Shown in pieces: positions 8,588 through 17,833 of a DNA stretch of 64,000 bases (the first letter of the stretch is position 1; each line of letters opens with the position of its first letter). Source of the stretch: Mycolicibacterium rutilum (GTDB taxonomy: Bacteria > Actinomycetota > Actinomycetes > Mycobacteriales > Mycobacteriaceae). A model generated the notes under the pieces. That model was not told the origin of the DNA. It was given only the letters and a program-made list of their open reading frames with translations, and did no database searches. Location: the NCBI RefSeq assembly GCF_900108565.1, contig NZ_LT629971.1, positions 5,642,001-5,706,000 on the forward strand. Reading direction: 5' to 3'. A program made the position numbers and the translations under genes.

Positions 8588-9721
8588 TCAGCGGCCCCCG
8601 GGCGTGGGCCCGCTCAGCAGGTCCTGCCAGGCGGCCGCGAACGACTCGGCGATCCGCTCCGGGGAGCGGGCGTGCCGGCACTTCTCGGCGTTGGCGCCGA
8701 TTTCGCGCAGCCGCGCCTCGTCGTTGACCAGCGCCACGATCGCCGCCGTCAGTTCGCCCGCGACCTCGGCGGGCGTCGCGTCGGTGTCGGTGCGCACCAC
8801 GACGGCCCCGGTCGACTCGCCCAGTTCGGTCAGCGCGCCGTAGGCCGTGCAGACCACGGGGGTCCGGTAGGACGTCGCGTGCGCGACGGCACCCGACGCC
8901 GGATACGTCTCGGCGTACCAGTGCCGCTTGTTGTAGGGGATGACGATCGCGCGCACGGATTCGAAGAACGCGTCCTCATCGGGGCCGTCCACCGGGCCGA
9001 CGATCTCGACACCCGCACTGGGCTTGAGGTTCTCGGTGCCGCGGCCCGCCACGCGGATCAGGATGTCGTCGGGCAGCGCACGGCGGATCCGCTCGATCTG
9101 CTCGAAACCCTTGCCCCGGTACACGTGCCCGAAGAACCCGACCGCCTTCTGCCGATCCTCGGCGGGCAGCACGTCGCGCCGCTTCTTGACCAGGTGTGGG
9201 ACGTAGACGACGTTGGTGCGCGGATAGGTGATGGTGATCGACCGCGAGCCGATCTCGCTGAGCGCGAACAGGGTTCGGCGACCGTTGACTGCGCCCTCCA
9301 ACGCACGCAACACCGGGCGCAGCGGGTAGTGCAATGCGTGCATCAGCACCCGGTGCTCGGCGACGAACCGGGTGCGCGCCGGCCACCAGGTGCCCTGCGG
9401 CGGGTCGTGCACGGTCGCGGTGACCGGCAGGGTCTTGTGCCCAACGATCGACCAGAACGGGCCAACGCCGCCTGCCGCGAGTTCGGCGTGTACGAGCACG
9501 CGTCCGCCCGGGGCGTCGCGGGCCGCGTCGGCCACCGTCTTGCGGTACCGCGCGATGTCGCGCACCCCGTCGCCGCCGGGGCCCGCGGTGCGCACCTCGA
9601 CGACGTCGCCGAAGTAGGGCCGCACCGCACCGACGAAATGTTCCGAGTAGTCGCCGACGGCGGTCTGCCCCTCGGCCGGACCCACGAAGACGAGGCGGAA
9701 GTCTGCGAGCAGCTTCGACAT
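8588..9721 (-). CDS. GT4 glycosyltransferase, duplicated copy B
   Basis: A 377-residue GT-B fold glycosyltransferase. The C-terminal half has the acceptor/donor features of GT4: KAVGFFGHVYRGKGFEQ, then RVAGRGTE, and a donor-site segment near residues 270-290 (KRHWYAETYPASGAVAHA). It is closely similar along its whole length to the product of 10438-11568, sharing blocks such as AAGGVGPFW, VTATVHDPPQG/VSATVHDPPQG and EGAVNGRRT. Each copy follows an acyltransferase gene, so an acyltransferase-GT4 pair was duplicated. Sugar and linkage are unknown. It begins 7 bp after the acyltransferase stop. Confidence 0.85.
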   Translation of the reverse strand: MSKLLADFRLVFVGPAEGQTAVGDYSEHFVGAVRPYFGDVVEVRTAGPGGDGVRDIARYRKTVADAARDAPGGRVLVHAELAAGGVGPFWSIVGHKTLPVTATVHDPPQGTWWPARTRFVAEHRVLMHALHYPLRPVLRALEGAVNGRRTLFALSEIGSRSITITYPRTNVVYVPHLVKKRRDVLPAEDRQKAVGFFGHVYRGKGFEQIERIRRALPDDILIRVAGRGTENLKPSAGVEIVGPVDGPDEDAFFESVRAIVIPYNKRHWYAETYPASGAVAHATSYRTPVVCTAYGALTELGESTGAVVVRTDTDATPAEVAGELTAAIVALVNDEARLREIGANAEKCRHARSPERIAESFAAAWQDLLSGPTPGGR

Positions 9722-9728
9722 CGCCGCG

Positions 9729-10391
9729 TCATGTCCCCCGCGCGCCGCGCAGCGCCTCCGCGCTGCGCTTGCCGGTCGGCTTCGCGGGGTTCCCGGCGAC
9801 CACGTCGAGTTCGGCGATGTCCTTGATCACCAGCGAGTGCGCCGAGACGACGGCACCGCGGTGGATGAGGCTCGGCAGGATCATCGCCCGGTTGCCGATC
9901 CACACGTGGTCCTCGACGACGGTGGGGATCGGCACCGGCAGGAAGTCCGGATGGTTGATGTCGTGTCCGCCGCCGAGCAGGTGCACGTCGTCGGAGATCT
10001 CCACGTTGTCCCCGATCCACAGCCCGCCCCTGGCGTCGAGCAGGCACCGTGGCCCGATCACGGTGTCGTCGCCGATGGTGAGGAACTCGATGTTGAGCAC
10101 CTTGGTGTTGCGCCCGATCTTCGTGCGCTTGCCGATGTCGGCGCCGCACCGACGCAGGAACCCCTGCCGTGCGCGCTGGCTCGGCAGGTGGCCGAAGACG
10201 AGGTTGTAGCCGAGCTCGGCGAGGTAGTTGAACAGTTTGCGCCGGAAGGTCATGCCCTCCTGCAGGATGTCGATCACCCGGCCCTCGTCGTTGTACACCC
10301 ACTCCGGTGGAGGCGGGATCTTCAACGTCGGCGCGGCCGCGACCTTGCGGGCCACGTCCTCCGGGTCTGCGGTATCCGGTTCCTTTGGCAC
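9729..10391 (-). CDS. Hexapeptide-repeat acyltransferase, copy B
   Basis: A 220-residue left-handed beta-helix acyltransferase of the WcaF/NodL/LacA type, likely to O-acetylate a sugar of the repeat unit. Hexapeptide-like turns run from about residue 90 (IGKRTKIGRN, IGDDTVIGPR, IGDNVEISDD). The segment GGGHDINHPDF carries the His expected to be catalytic. The N-terminal tail VARKVAAAPTLKIPPPP is shared with the two other acyltransferases of the window. I set the start at the GTG at 10391, which has AGGAG 7 bp upstream; longer in-frame extensions overlap the upstream gene and look non-coding. Confidence 0.85.
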   Translation of the reverse strand: MPKEPDTADPEDVARKVAAAPTLKIPPPPEWVYNDEGRVIDILQEGMTFRRKLFNYLAELGYNLVFGHLPSQRARQGFLRRCGADIGKRTKIGRNTKVLNIEFLTIGDDTVIGPRCLLDARGGLWIGDNVEISDDVHLLGGGHDINHPDFLPVPIPTVVEDHVWIGNRAMILPSLIHRGAVVSAHSLVIKDIAELDVVAGNPAKPTGKRSAEALRGARGT

Positions 10392-10437
10392 CGACCTACT
10401 CCTGTTCTTCGAGACTGGGATCGCTGGATGGCTCGAC

Positions 10438-11568
10438 TCAGCCGTCCCGGCGCTTTCGCCTCCGGTCGAGCATGCGCGACCACTCCCTCGCGTAGGCCGC
10501 GGCGGTCTGTTCGGCCGAACGTTCACCACGTACCCGGTCGGCGTTGGCGGCCAGTGTGCGCATGCGCCCGTCGTCGTTGAGCAACGACTGGATGGCCGGC
10601 GAGAACCCGGCGGGCAGGGTCTGCGGGAACGTCGTGCCCATCGGCACCACGACGGCGCCGGTGTCCTCGTTGAACTCGGCCAGCGAGCCGTATCCGGTGC
10701 AGACGATCGGGGTCTGGTAGGCCAGCGCGTGCGCGGCGACCGAGGACGCCGGGTAGGTCTCTGCGTAGAAGTGCCGCTTGCCGTACGGAATCGCGATGGC
10801 GCGCACCGACTCGAAGAACGCGTCCTCATCGGGGCCCTCGACGGCACCGAGGATCTCCACCCCGTCCTGGCGGGGCAACGACTCGGTGCCGCGCCCGGCG
10901 ACGCGGATCACGATGTCGTCGGGCAGCTCCCGGCGGATCCGGGCGATCTGCTCGAAACCCTTGCCGCGATAGACCAGTCCGAAGAACCCGACGGCCTTCG
11001 GCCGTTCGTGCGCGGGTTTGATCGTGGGCCGCTCGGCCACCAGGTACGGCACGTAGGCGGTATTGGTCTTCGGATAGGTCATCTCGATGGACAGCCGGCC
11101 GATCTGGCTGAGCGCGAAGATCGTTCGCCGCCCGTTGACCGCGCCCTCGATCACCCGCGACAACGGCCGCAGGGGGTAGTGCATGCCGTGCATGAGGTAC
11201 TTGTGCTGGGCGACGAACCGGGTGCGCGCCGGCCACCAGATGCCCTGCGGCGGGTCGTGCACCGTCGCCGAAACCGGAACGTCGCGCAGGCCCGCCGTCG
11301 ACCAGAACGGTCCGACTCCGCCTGCGGCCAATTCGGTGTGCACCAGCACCCGTCCCGGCCGTCCTTGCGCGACAGCGCTTTTGACGGCCCGACGGTGTTC
11401 GCGGATGTCGGCCAGGCTCTCCTTGCCCGGCGCGAGCGTGCGGCGTTCGACGACCTCGCCGAAGTGCGGGCGCAGCGCGCGGATCAGGTTCTCCGCGTAG
11501 TCGCCCACCGCGGTCTCGCCGTCGGCCGGACCCACGAAGACCAGCCGGTAGTCCTTGAGGTCGGCCAT
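10438..11568 (-). CDS. GT4 glycosyltransferase, duplicated copy A
   Basis: A 376-residue paralogue of the product of 8588-9721, with the same GT4 layout (KAVGFFGLVYRGKGFEQ, RVAGRGTE, KRHFYAETYPASSVAAHA). Residues before the ATG at 11568 belong to the frame overlapping the upstream acyltransferase, so that ATG is the best start; it lies 2 bp after the upstream stop codon. Two such similar transferases in one operon probably add two alike residues of the repeat unit at different positions. Confidence 0.85.
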   Translation of the reverse strand: MADLKDYRLVFVGPADGETAVGDYAENLIRALRPHFGEVVERRTLAPGKESLADIREHRRAVKSAVAQGRPGRVLVHTELAAGGVGPFWSTAGLRDVPVSATVHDPPQGIWWPARTRFVAQHKYLMHGMHYPLRPLSRVIEGAVNGRRTIFALSQIGRLSIEMTYPKTNTAYVPYLVAERPTIKPAHERPKAVGFFGLVYRGKGFEQIARIRRELPDDIVIRVAGRGTESLPRQDGVEILGAVEGPDEDAFFESVRAIAIPYGKRHFYAETYPASSVAAHALAYQTPIVCTGYGSLAEFNEDTGAVVVPMGTTFPQTLPAGFSPAIQSLLNDDGRMRTLAANADRVRGERSAEQTAAAYAREWSRMLDRRRKRRDG

Positions 11569-11570
11569 GG

Positions 11571-12248
11571 TCACCAGAACGGCGCGCGGAACCTGCCGCT
11601 GTACTTCAGTGCCTCCGGGTCGCGTTTGGCGATCACCCGCGCCGGGTTGCCACCGACGATCTCGAGCGCACCGACGTCCTTGATCACCACCGCTTGGGCG
11701 GCCACCACGGCACCGCGGCCGATGTGGCACGGCAGCGTCATGGCCCGGCTGGCGATCCACACGTAGTCCTCGACCACCGTCGGGTTGGGCACCGGCAGGA
11801 AGTCGGGGTGGTTGATGTCGTGCCCGCCACCGAGCATGTGCACGTCGCTGGCGAGAATCACGTTGTTGCCCAAGTAGAGACCGGCGCGCGCGTCGAGCAT
11901 GCAGCGGGCCCCGACGCAGCAGTCCTCACCGATGGTCAAAAATTCGATGTCGAGGATCGTGGTGCCCCGGTTGACCGACGAGCCCTTCCCGATCGTGGCG
12001 CCGAACAGCCGCAGATACGCCAGCCGCACGTGATGCGACGGGATGTAGGTGATCAGCATGTTGTAGAGCAGCTGCCCGACGCGGTTGCGCGCCTTGCGGA
12101 ACAGCCCCATGTCCTGCATGCGGTAGTTGTCGACCCGGCCGTCGGGGCGCAGGTCGTATTTCGGCGACGGCGGGATCCGCAAGCCCGGTGCCGCCGCGAG
12201 CTTGCGGGCGACGATCTGCGGATCGGTGACGGCCGGCGGTCGACTCAC
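11571..12248 (-). CDS. Hexapeptide-repeat acyltransferase, copy A
   Basis: A 225-residue left-handed beta-helix acyltransferase, paralogous to 9729-10391. It shows the turns IGKGSSVNRG, IGEDCCVGAR, LGNNVILASD and the catalytic-type GGGHDINHPDF segment. The N-terminal tail reads VARKLAAAPGLRIPPSP, the same pattern as the other copies. It follows the first GT4 gene of the operon after 36 bp and is followed at once by the GT4 copy A. The acyl donor (acetyl-CoA or other) cannot be read from the sequence. Confidence 0.85.
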   Translation of the reverse strand: MSRPPAVTDPQIVARKLAAAPGLRIPPSPKYDLRPDGRVDNYRMQDMGLFRKARNRVGQLLYNMLITYIPSHHVRLAYLRLFGATIGKGSSVNRGTTILDIEFLTIGEDCCVGARCMLDARAGLYLGNNVILASDVHMLGGGHDINHPDFLPVPNPTVVEDYVWIASRAMTLPCHIGRGAVVAAQAVVIKDVGALEIVGGNPARVIAKRDPEALKYSGRFRAPFW

Positions 12249-12284
12249 TGGGCGTGCTCCTGTTCCGGGTCCTCGGCGCGACGG

Positions 12285-13424
12285 TCAGGTCGCATCGACA
12301 GCTGCCAGCTCGTCGACGGCCGCATGCAGTTTCTCGGCGAAGCGTTCCTCGGTGAACTGCTCGACGTGGCGCCGGATCTTGTCCGGGTCGAAGGTCGCGT
12401 TCTCGAACCGGTCGAGCGCGGCGGCTATCGCGCGCGGTTCGGGCTCGTCGAAGTACATCCCGGTCACACCCTCGTCGATGGTGTCCAGGAAACCGCCGAA
12501 ACGCAGTGCGACGCTGGGCCTTCCCCATACCCCGGCCTCGATCGGGGTGAGCCCGAAGTCTTCGTAGCTGGCGGCCAGCAGCGCGCGGCAGTTCTTGTAC
12601 AGCCACGCCATCTGGCCGTCGGTCAGGTCGGAGAGCATGGTGACGTTCGGCGTCTTCATCGCGGCCAGCCGCTCGGCGTCGGGCCCCTTGCCGACCACCA
12701 CGAGGCGCCGGTCGGTGTCTTTGAAGGCCCGCACGATCACGTCGACGTTCTTGTAGGGCAGCAGCCTCGAGACGACGAGATAGAACCCCTCGTCGTCGGC
12801 GGGCAGCTGCGGCACCGGCTCGGTGGTGAAGCTCTGCGACATGGCGACAGGGGCGAACAGCACGTCCGAGTCGATGCCGTAGGTCTCCTTGATGCGGCCC
12901 TGGATCAGCGTCGAGATCGCCAGGTACTTGTCCGATCCGTGCGCCATCCGGCGGTCCCACGCCTTGAGGTAGGGCGCGGTCAGCGCCAGCCCGGCCCGCT
13001 TGAGCAGGCCGCTGTCCTCGCCGAGGTACTTGTCCGACAGGTACAACCACCGCGCGGGCGAGTAGCAGTAGATCAGCTTGCGGCCGCGGGTGCGAAAGCC
13101 GTGCGCCCAGCCGCTGGTGCTGGTGAGCACGATGTCGGCGTCGACGAACACCGAGTTGGCGACGGCGGGCAGCACCGGCAGGAAGGCGCGGTGGTGTTTG
13201 CGCGCGAGCCCGACCTTGTTCAGCCCGGAGACCCGCACGTCGAGATCAGCGAACTCCGGGTAGGTGGTCGACGGCTCGTAGAGCATCGTGTAGATCGGTG
13301 CGTCGGGGAACGCTTTGCTCATCGAGAGCACGATTTTCTCCGCGCCACCCAGCTGCGTCAGGTAGTCGTGCGCGATCGCCACCTTGGGGCCGTCGACCCC
13401 GTCATATTTGCGATTCGATTGCAC
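12285..13424 (-). CDS. GT4 glycosyltransferase (WbaZ/mannosyltransferase-like)
   Basis: A 379-residue GT4 enzyme and the first gene of the leftward operon. N-terminal features are VAIAHDYLTQLGGAEK and the SPARWLY segment; the C-terminal half has VVSRLLPYKNVDVIV, VVGKGPDAERL and the E(x7)E-type donor motif in YEDFGLTPIEAGVWGRPSVA. These are typical of WbaZ/WcaC-like mannosyl- or rhamnosyltransferases. The start is a GTG with an AAGGGG about 10 bp upstream. Being first in the operon it may start or extend the lipid-linked repeat unit; the donor sugar is not certain. Confidence 0.85.
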   Translation of the reverse strand: MQSNRKYDGVDGPKVAIAHDYLTQLGGAEKIVLSMSKAFPDAPIYTMLYEPSTTYPEFADLDVRVSGLNKVGLARKHHRAFLPVLPAVANSVFVDADIVLTSTSGWAHGFRTRGRKLIYCYSPARWLYLSDKYLGEDSGLLKRAGLALTAPYLKAWDRRMAHGSDKYLAISTLIQGRIKETYGIDSDVLFAPVAMSQSFTTEPVPQLPADDEGFYLVVSRLLPYKNVDVIVRAFKDTDRRLVVVGKGPDAERLAAMKTPNVTMLSDLTDGQMAWLYKNCRALLAASYEDFGLTPIEAGVWGRPSVALRFGGFLDTIDEGVTGMYFDEPEPRAIAAALDRFENATFDPDKIRRHVEQFTEERFAEKLHAAVDELAAVDAT

Positions 13425-13784
13425 GCTGATAAGCCCCTTGAACGGCGAGTTGGTCGTTTGCCGACGAATAGCTACATGTCTGATCCGATCGGAACGGCAC
13501 TAATAGAACCGCAAATCGGTCGTGGTCACAAGCTAATCTGCGCTGACACCATATACGCGTGCGAGAGCCGCGACGTGGACGACGCACCGCGGCGCGTCTC
13601 CCGCGAGCGGAATCGTCGCAGGTAGAGCGGCTGACCGGGCGGGAACCTGGGGTTTCGTCGATGACCGCGGCGCATTCGTGGATATCGCGGCGCGGGCCTT
13701 CGCTGGGCGTCGTCTCGCGGAGCGAGGAAACCCGTTCACCGGGTATAGTGTGGCGTTCAGCAAATAACCTCCGGAAGTGATCAC
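13425..13784. other. 360-bp divergent intergenic region
   Basis: This stretch separates the GT4 operon from the methyltransferase gene. The part at about 13430-13560 is clearly richer in A+T than its surroundings and is the likely leader and promoter zone of the GT4 operon, though no clean -10/-35 pair stands out there. The right end holds the TATAGT promoter element described separately. I see no further gene. Confidence 0.6.
13744..13749 (+). promoter_or_regulatory. -10 element of methyltransferase gene
   Basis: TATAGT lies about 36 bp before the ATG at 13785, with a GGAAG ribosome site (13773-13777) in between. No good -35 hexamer is present, which is common for mycobacterial SigA promoters. 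Confidence 0.5.
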
Positions 13785-14543
13785 ATGGGAATTGACGACT
13801 TCGCCAGCACGGTGATGAGCCGTGACGGCCAAGTTGGATACACCGACCTCGACACCCTGTGGAAGGGCTACGACGCCTTCGTCCACGACCTCGCGCAACG
13901 CGAGGGCGTCAAGCGGGTGGCCGAACTCGGCGGTGGCGCGAACCCGATCATCGGCGACGCCGAGCGGTGGGGATTCGCCGATCACCGTGTGGTGATTGAC
14001 ATTTCGGCCAACGAGCTCGCCAAGTCCGCCGGTGACATCGAGACGCGGGTGGCCGACCTGTGCCAGCCGATCACCGAGGAGCACAACACGTACGACCTGT
14101 TGTTCTCGAAGATGTTGTGCGAGCACCTGCCTGACGCGCGCACGTTCCACCAGAACTGCTTCAACCTGTTGCGGCCGGGCGGCTTGTCGGTGCACTACTT
14201 CCCGACGCTGTTCACGTTCCCGTTCGTGGTGAACAAGCTGATCCCGGAGAAGGCGGCGCTCGCGGTCGTCGACAAGCTGCAGCCGGGCCGGCTGCAGATG
14301 GGCAACATGGACAAGTTCCCGGCCTACTACCGGTGGACGACGGGCCCGACCAAGCGCGCGATCCGTCGGTTCGAGAGCGTCGGATTTCAGGTCGAGCAGT
14401 GGCACGGGGCGTTCGGGCATCACTACTACCACGTGATCAAGCCGCTCGACGCGATCGAGCGCGCCAAGACCCGGTTCCTGCTCAAGCACCCGGTGCCGGC
14501 GCTGACGAGCTTCGCCGCGGTGGTCCTGCGCAAGCCTGCTTAA
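13785..14543 (+). CDS. Class I SAM-dependent methyltransferase
   Basis: A 252-residue methyltransferase. Motif I reads VAELGGGANP (about residue 45-54), the acidic end of strand 2 is VVIDIS, and the post-I region is YDLLFSKMLCEHLPD followed by LLRPGGLSVHYFPT, the usual class I pattern. The C-terminus contains a hydrophobic stretch near FPFVVNKLIPEKAAL. It stands alone between the divergent GT4 operon and accD5, so O-methylation of a sugar of the exopolysaccharide is likely but unproved. It occupies the place where birA stands beside accD5 in M. tuberculosis. Confidence 0.75.
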   Translation: MGIDDFASTVMSRDGQVGYTDLDTLWKGYDAFVHDLAQREGVKRVAELGGGANPIIGDAERWGFADHRVVIDISANELAKSAGDIETRVADLCQPITEEHNTYDLLFSKMLCEHLPDARTFHQNCFNLLRPGGLSVHYFPTLFTFPFVVNKLIPEKAALAVVDKLQPGRLQMGNMDKFPAYYRWTTGPTKRAIRRFESVGFQVEQWHGAFGHHYYHVIKPLDAIERAKTRFLLKHPVPALTSFAAVVLRKPA

Positions 14544-14564
14544 GGAGACATTAAGGCCGTTCGT

Positions 14565-14570
14565 TAGCAT
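14565..14570 (+). promoter_or_regulatory. Leaderless-type -10 element before accD5
   Basis: TAGCAT ends 8 nt before the ATG of accD5 and there is no Shine-Dalgarno sequence close to the start. A TANNNT box 7-8 nt from the start codon is the usual arrangement for leaderless mycobacterial mRNAs. Confidence 0.45.
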
Positions 14571-14578
14571 CGTCTTTC

Positions 14579-16215
<1,637 letters not shown>

Positions 16216-16219
<4 letters not shown>

Positions 16220-16500
16220 GCGGAGCGAACGATCCAGCTTCAGTGAGTGATGCAATCGAGAAGGCGGCCGACGTGAGCGACGAGAAGCACGAGGCGCACA
16301 TCCAGGTGCTCCGCGGTCAGCCGACCGACGAGGAGCTGGCCGCGGTGCTCGCCGTGTTCGCCGCCGCCTCCGGGGCGCCGGCCGAACCCCGCGAGCAGGA
16401 AGAGAACCTGTGGGGCCACCCGGTCGACCGGCTGCGGTATTCACCGTTCAGCTGGCAGAAGGTGACCCTCGTGGAACGGACGCACATGCGCCGTCGATGA
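16216..16500 (+). CDS. accE5: Acyl-CoA carboxylase epsilon subunit AccE5
   Basis: A 94-residue protein that bridges AccA3 and AccD5 in mycobacteria and streptomycetes. The conserved part is at the C-terminal side: IQVLRGQPTDEELAAVLAVF followed by the Trp-rich end (LWGHPVDRL, PFSWQKV). The N-terminal 30 residues are variable, as is usual for the family. The GTG start overlaps the accD5 stop by 4 bp (GTGA) and its own stop overlaps the maf start (ATGA), so the three are translationally coupled. Confidence 0.92.
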
Positions 16501-17141
16501 CGCGGGTCATCCTCGCGTCGGCGTCGTCGGGCCGCCGAAAAGTGTTGCGGCAGGCCGGAATCGATCCGCTGGTCATCGTCTCCGGCGTTGACGAGGACGC
16601 GGTGGCGGCGAGCCTGCCTGCGACCGCGACCCCCGCCGACGTGACCGTCGCGCTGGCGACCGCCAAGGCCGACGCCGTGGCCGCCGAGCTGGATCCGGCG
16701 CTGGCGGCCGACAGCGTGGTCATCGGCTGTGATTCGATGCTCTTCCGCGACGGCGAGTTGGTCGGCAAGCCGGCTTCGGCCGCGGCCGCGCTGGCCGGCT
16801 GGCGCACGATGGCCGGGAGCTCGGGCGTGCTGCACACCGGCCATTGCGTGCTGCGACTCGACGGCGGCGCGGTGGTGCACCGCGTCGCCGAGGCGGCCGC
16901 GACCACTGTCCACTTCGCGCGTCCCAGCGACGAGGACCTGACTGCCTACATCGACAGCGGCGAGCCGACGGCCGTGGCGGGCGGGTTCACGCTCGACGGC
17001 CTGGGCGGCTGGTTCATCGACGGCGTGGACGGCGATCCATCGGCGGTCATCGGCATCGGACTGCCGCTGATGCGCTCACTCCTCGAACGCTGCGGGCTGT
17101 CGGTCGCGCGGCTGTGGTCGGCCAATCCGGTCGGCGACTAG
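16497..17141 (+). CDS. maf: Maf-type nucleotide pyrophosphatase
   Basis: A 214-residue Maf/HAM1-like protein expected to hydrolyse non-canonical or pyrimidine nucleoside triphosphates. The N-terminal signature ILASASSGRRKVLRQAGI and the substrate/metal region GCDSMLF, then GKPASAAAALAGWRTMAG, are clear. I set the start at the ATG at 16497, which overlaps the accE5 stop. In M. tuberculosis the next gene is sseA; here a 7-kb block intervenes. Confidence 0.92.
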   Translation: MTRVILASASSGRRKVLRQAGIDPLVIVSGVDEDAVAASLPATATPADVTVALATAKADAVAAELDPALAADSVVIGCDSMLFRDGELVGKPASAAAALAGWRTMAGSSGVLHTGHCVLRLDGGAVVHRVAEAAATTVHFARPSDEDLTAYIDSGEPTAVAGGFTLDGLGGWFIDGVDGDPSAVIGIGLPLMRSLLERCGLSVARLWSANPVGD

Positions 17142-17833
17142 CTGTCAGCACACCGACGTCTTCGCGGCATCGACGTCATTTGATGTTGCTGAAAGGAACA
17201 AGGCGGCTTTGCACAGCGGCCTGATATTGACGCTCGGACCGTCCCACGCGATTGATCGCCGATTCGTCACAATGGACAAATAACGAAGTTATCCCGGCGC
17301 TGCGGCATCCCCACCATTAATTTGCGACCGCGTCAGCCCCCGCCTGCGGCAAACTCGATGCAGCGACAGCGGCATCGACCGTGCACAACGGCCCCGGCCG
17401 TTCCGGCCAGGATGCTGTCCCCCGCGCCCGCCGACCGCCCCGACCGCGGGCCCGTGGCACCGCGCCGGCACCATGAATTGCCTGATCATGAAGCATCCGG
17501 CAGCACAGCGGTCGACGAGGCCGCCATTCTCCCCGGCCTGCGACTGTGGTAATTCCCTCGGCGATCAGCCGAACCGGCCATGCTGCGGTAATGTCGCTGA
17601 AACCTCATCCCAGCGAACTCGGTGTAGTGACGAAGACATTCGCTGATGTTGATTTCAGAGTTCAGTTCGCAGTTCGCAGACCGGCGTGTCGCCAATTCCG
17701 GTGACGGCACTCCAAACCCGAAATGGCTCCATATTGCGGAATTGTCTGGAAAGATGTCATTATCTTTGCCAATCGGTTCTGACGCGCAGCCGCGGCAACC
17801 TATCTCCGGGCTTCTCCGGGAAAGGACTCTGCA
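17142..17833. other. 692-bp non-coding region before the PGRS-like gene
   Basis: No credible gene is present. The region contains a small inverted repeat ATAAC-GAA-GTTAT (about 17279-17291) and an A+T-richer stretch at about 17600-17780, likely to hold the promoter and leader of the glycine-rich protein gene. No promoter pair matches consensus well enough to name. The abrupt change after maf marks the left edge of the block absent from the M. tuberculosis order. Confidence 0.6.

Noticed and set aside
13533..14570. A 345-codon minus-strand frame over the methyltransferase
   Set aside because: The plus-strand frame has clear methyltransferase motifs; the minus frame shows none.
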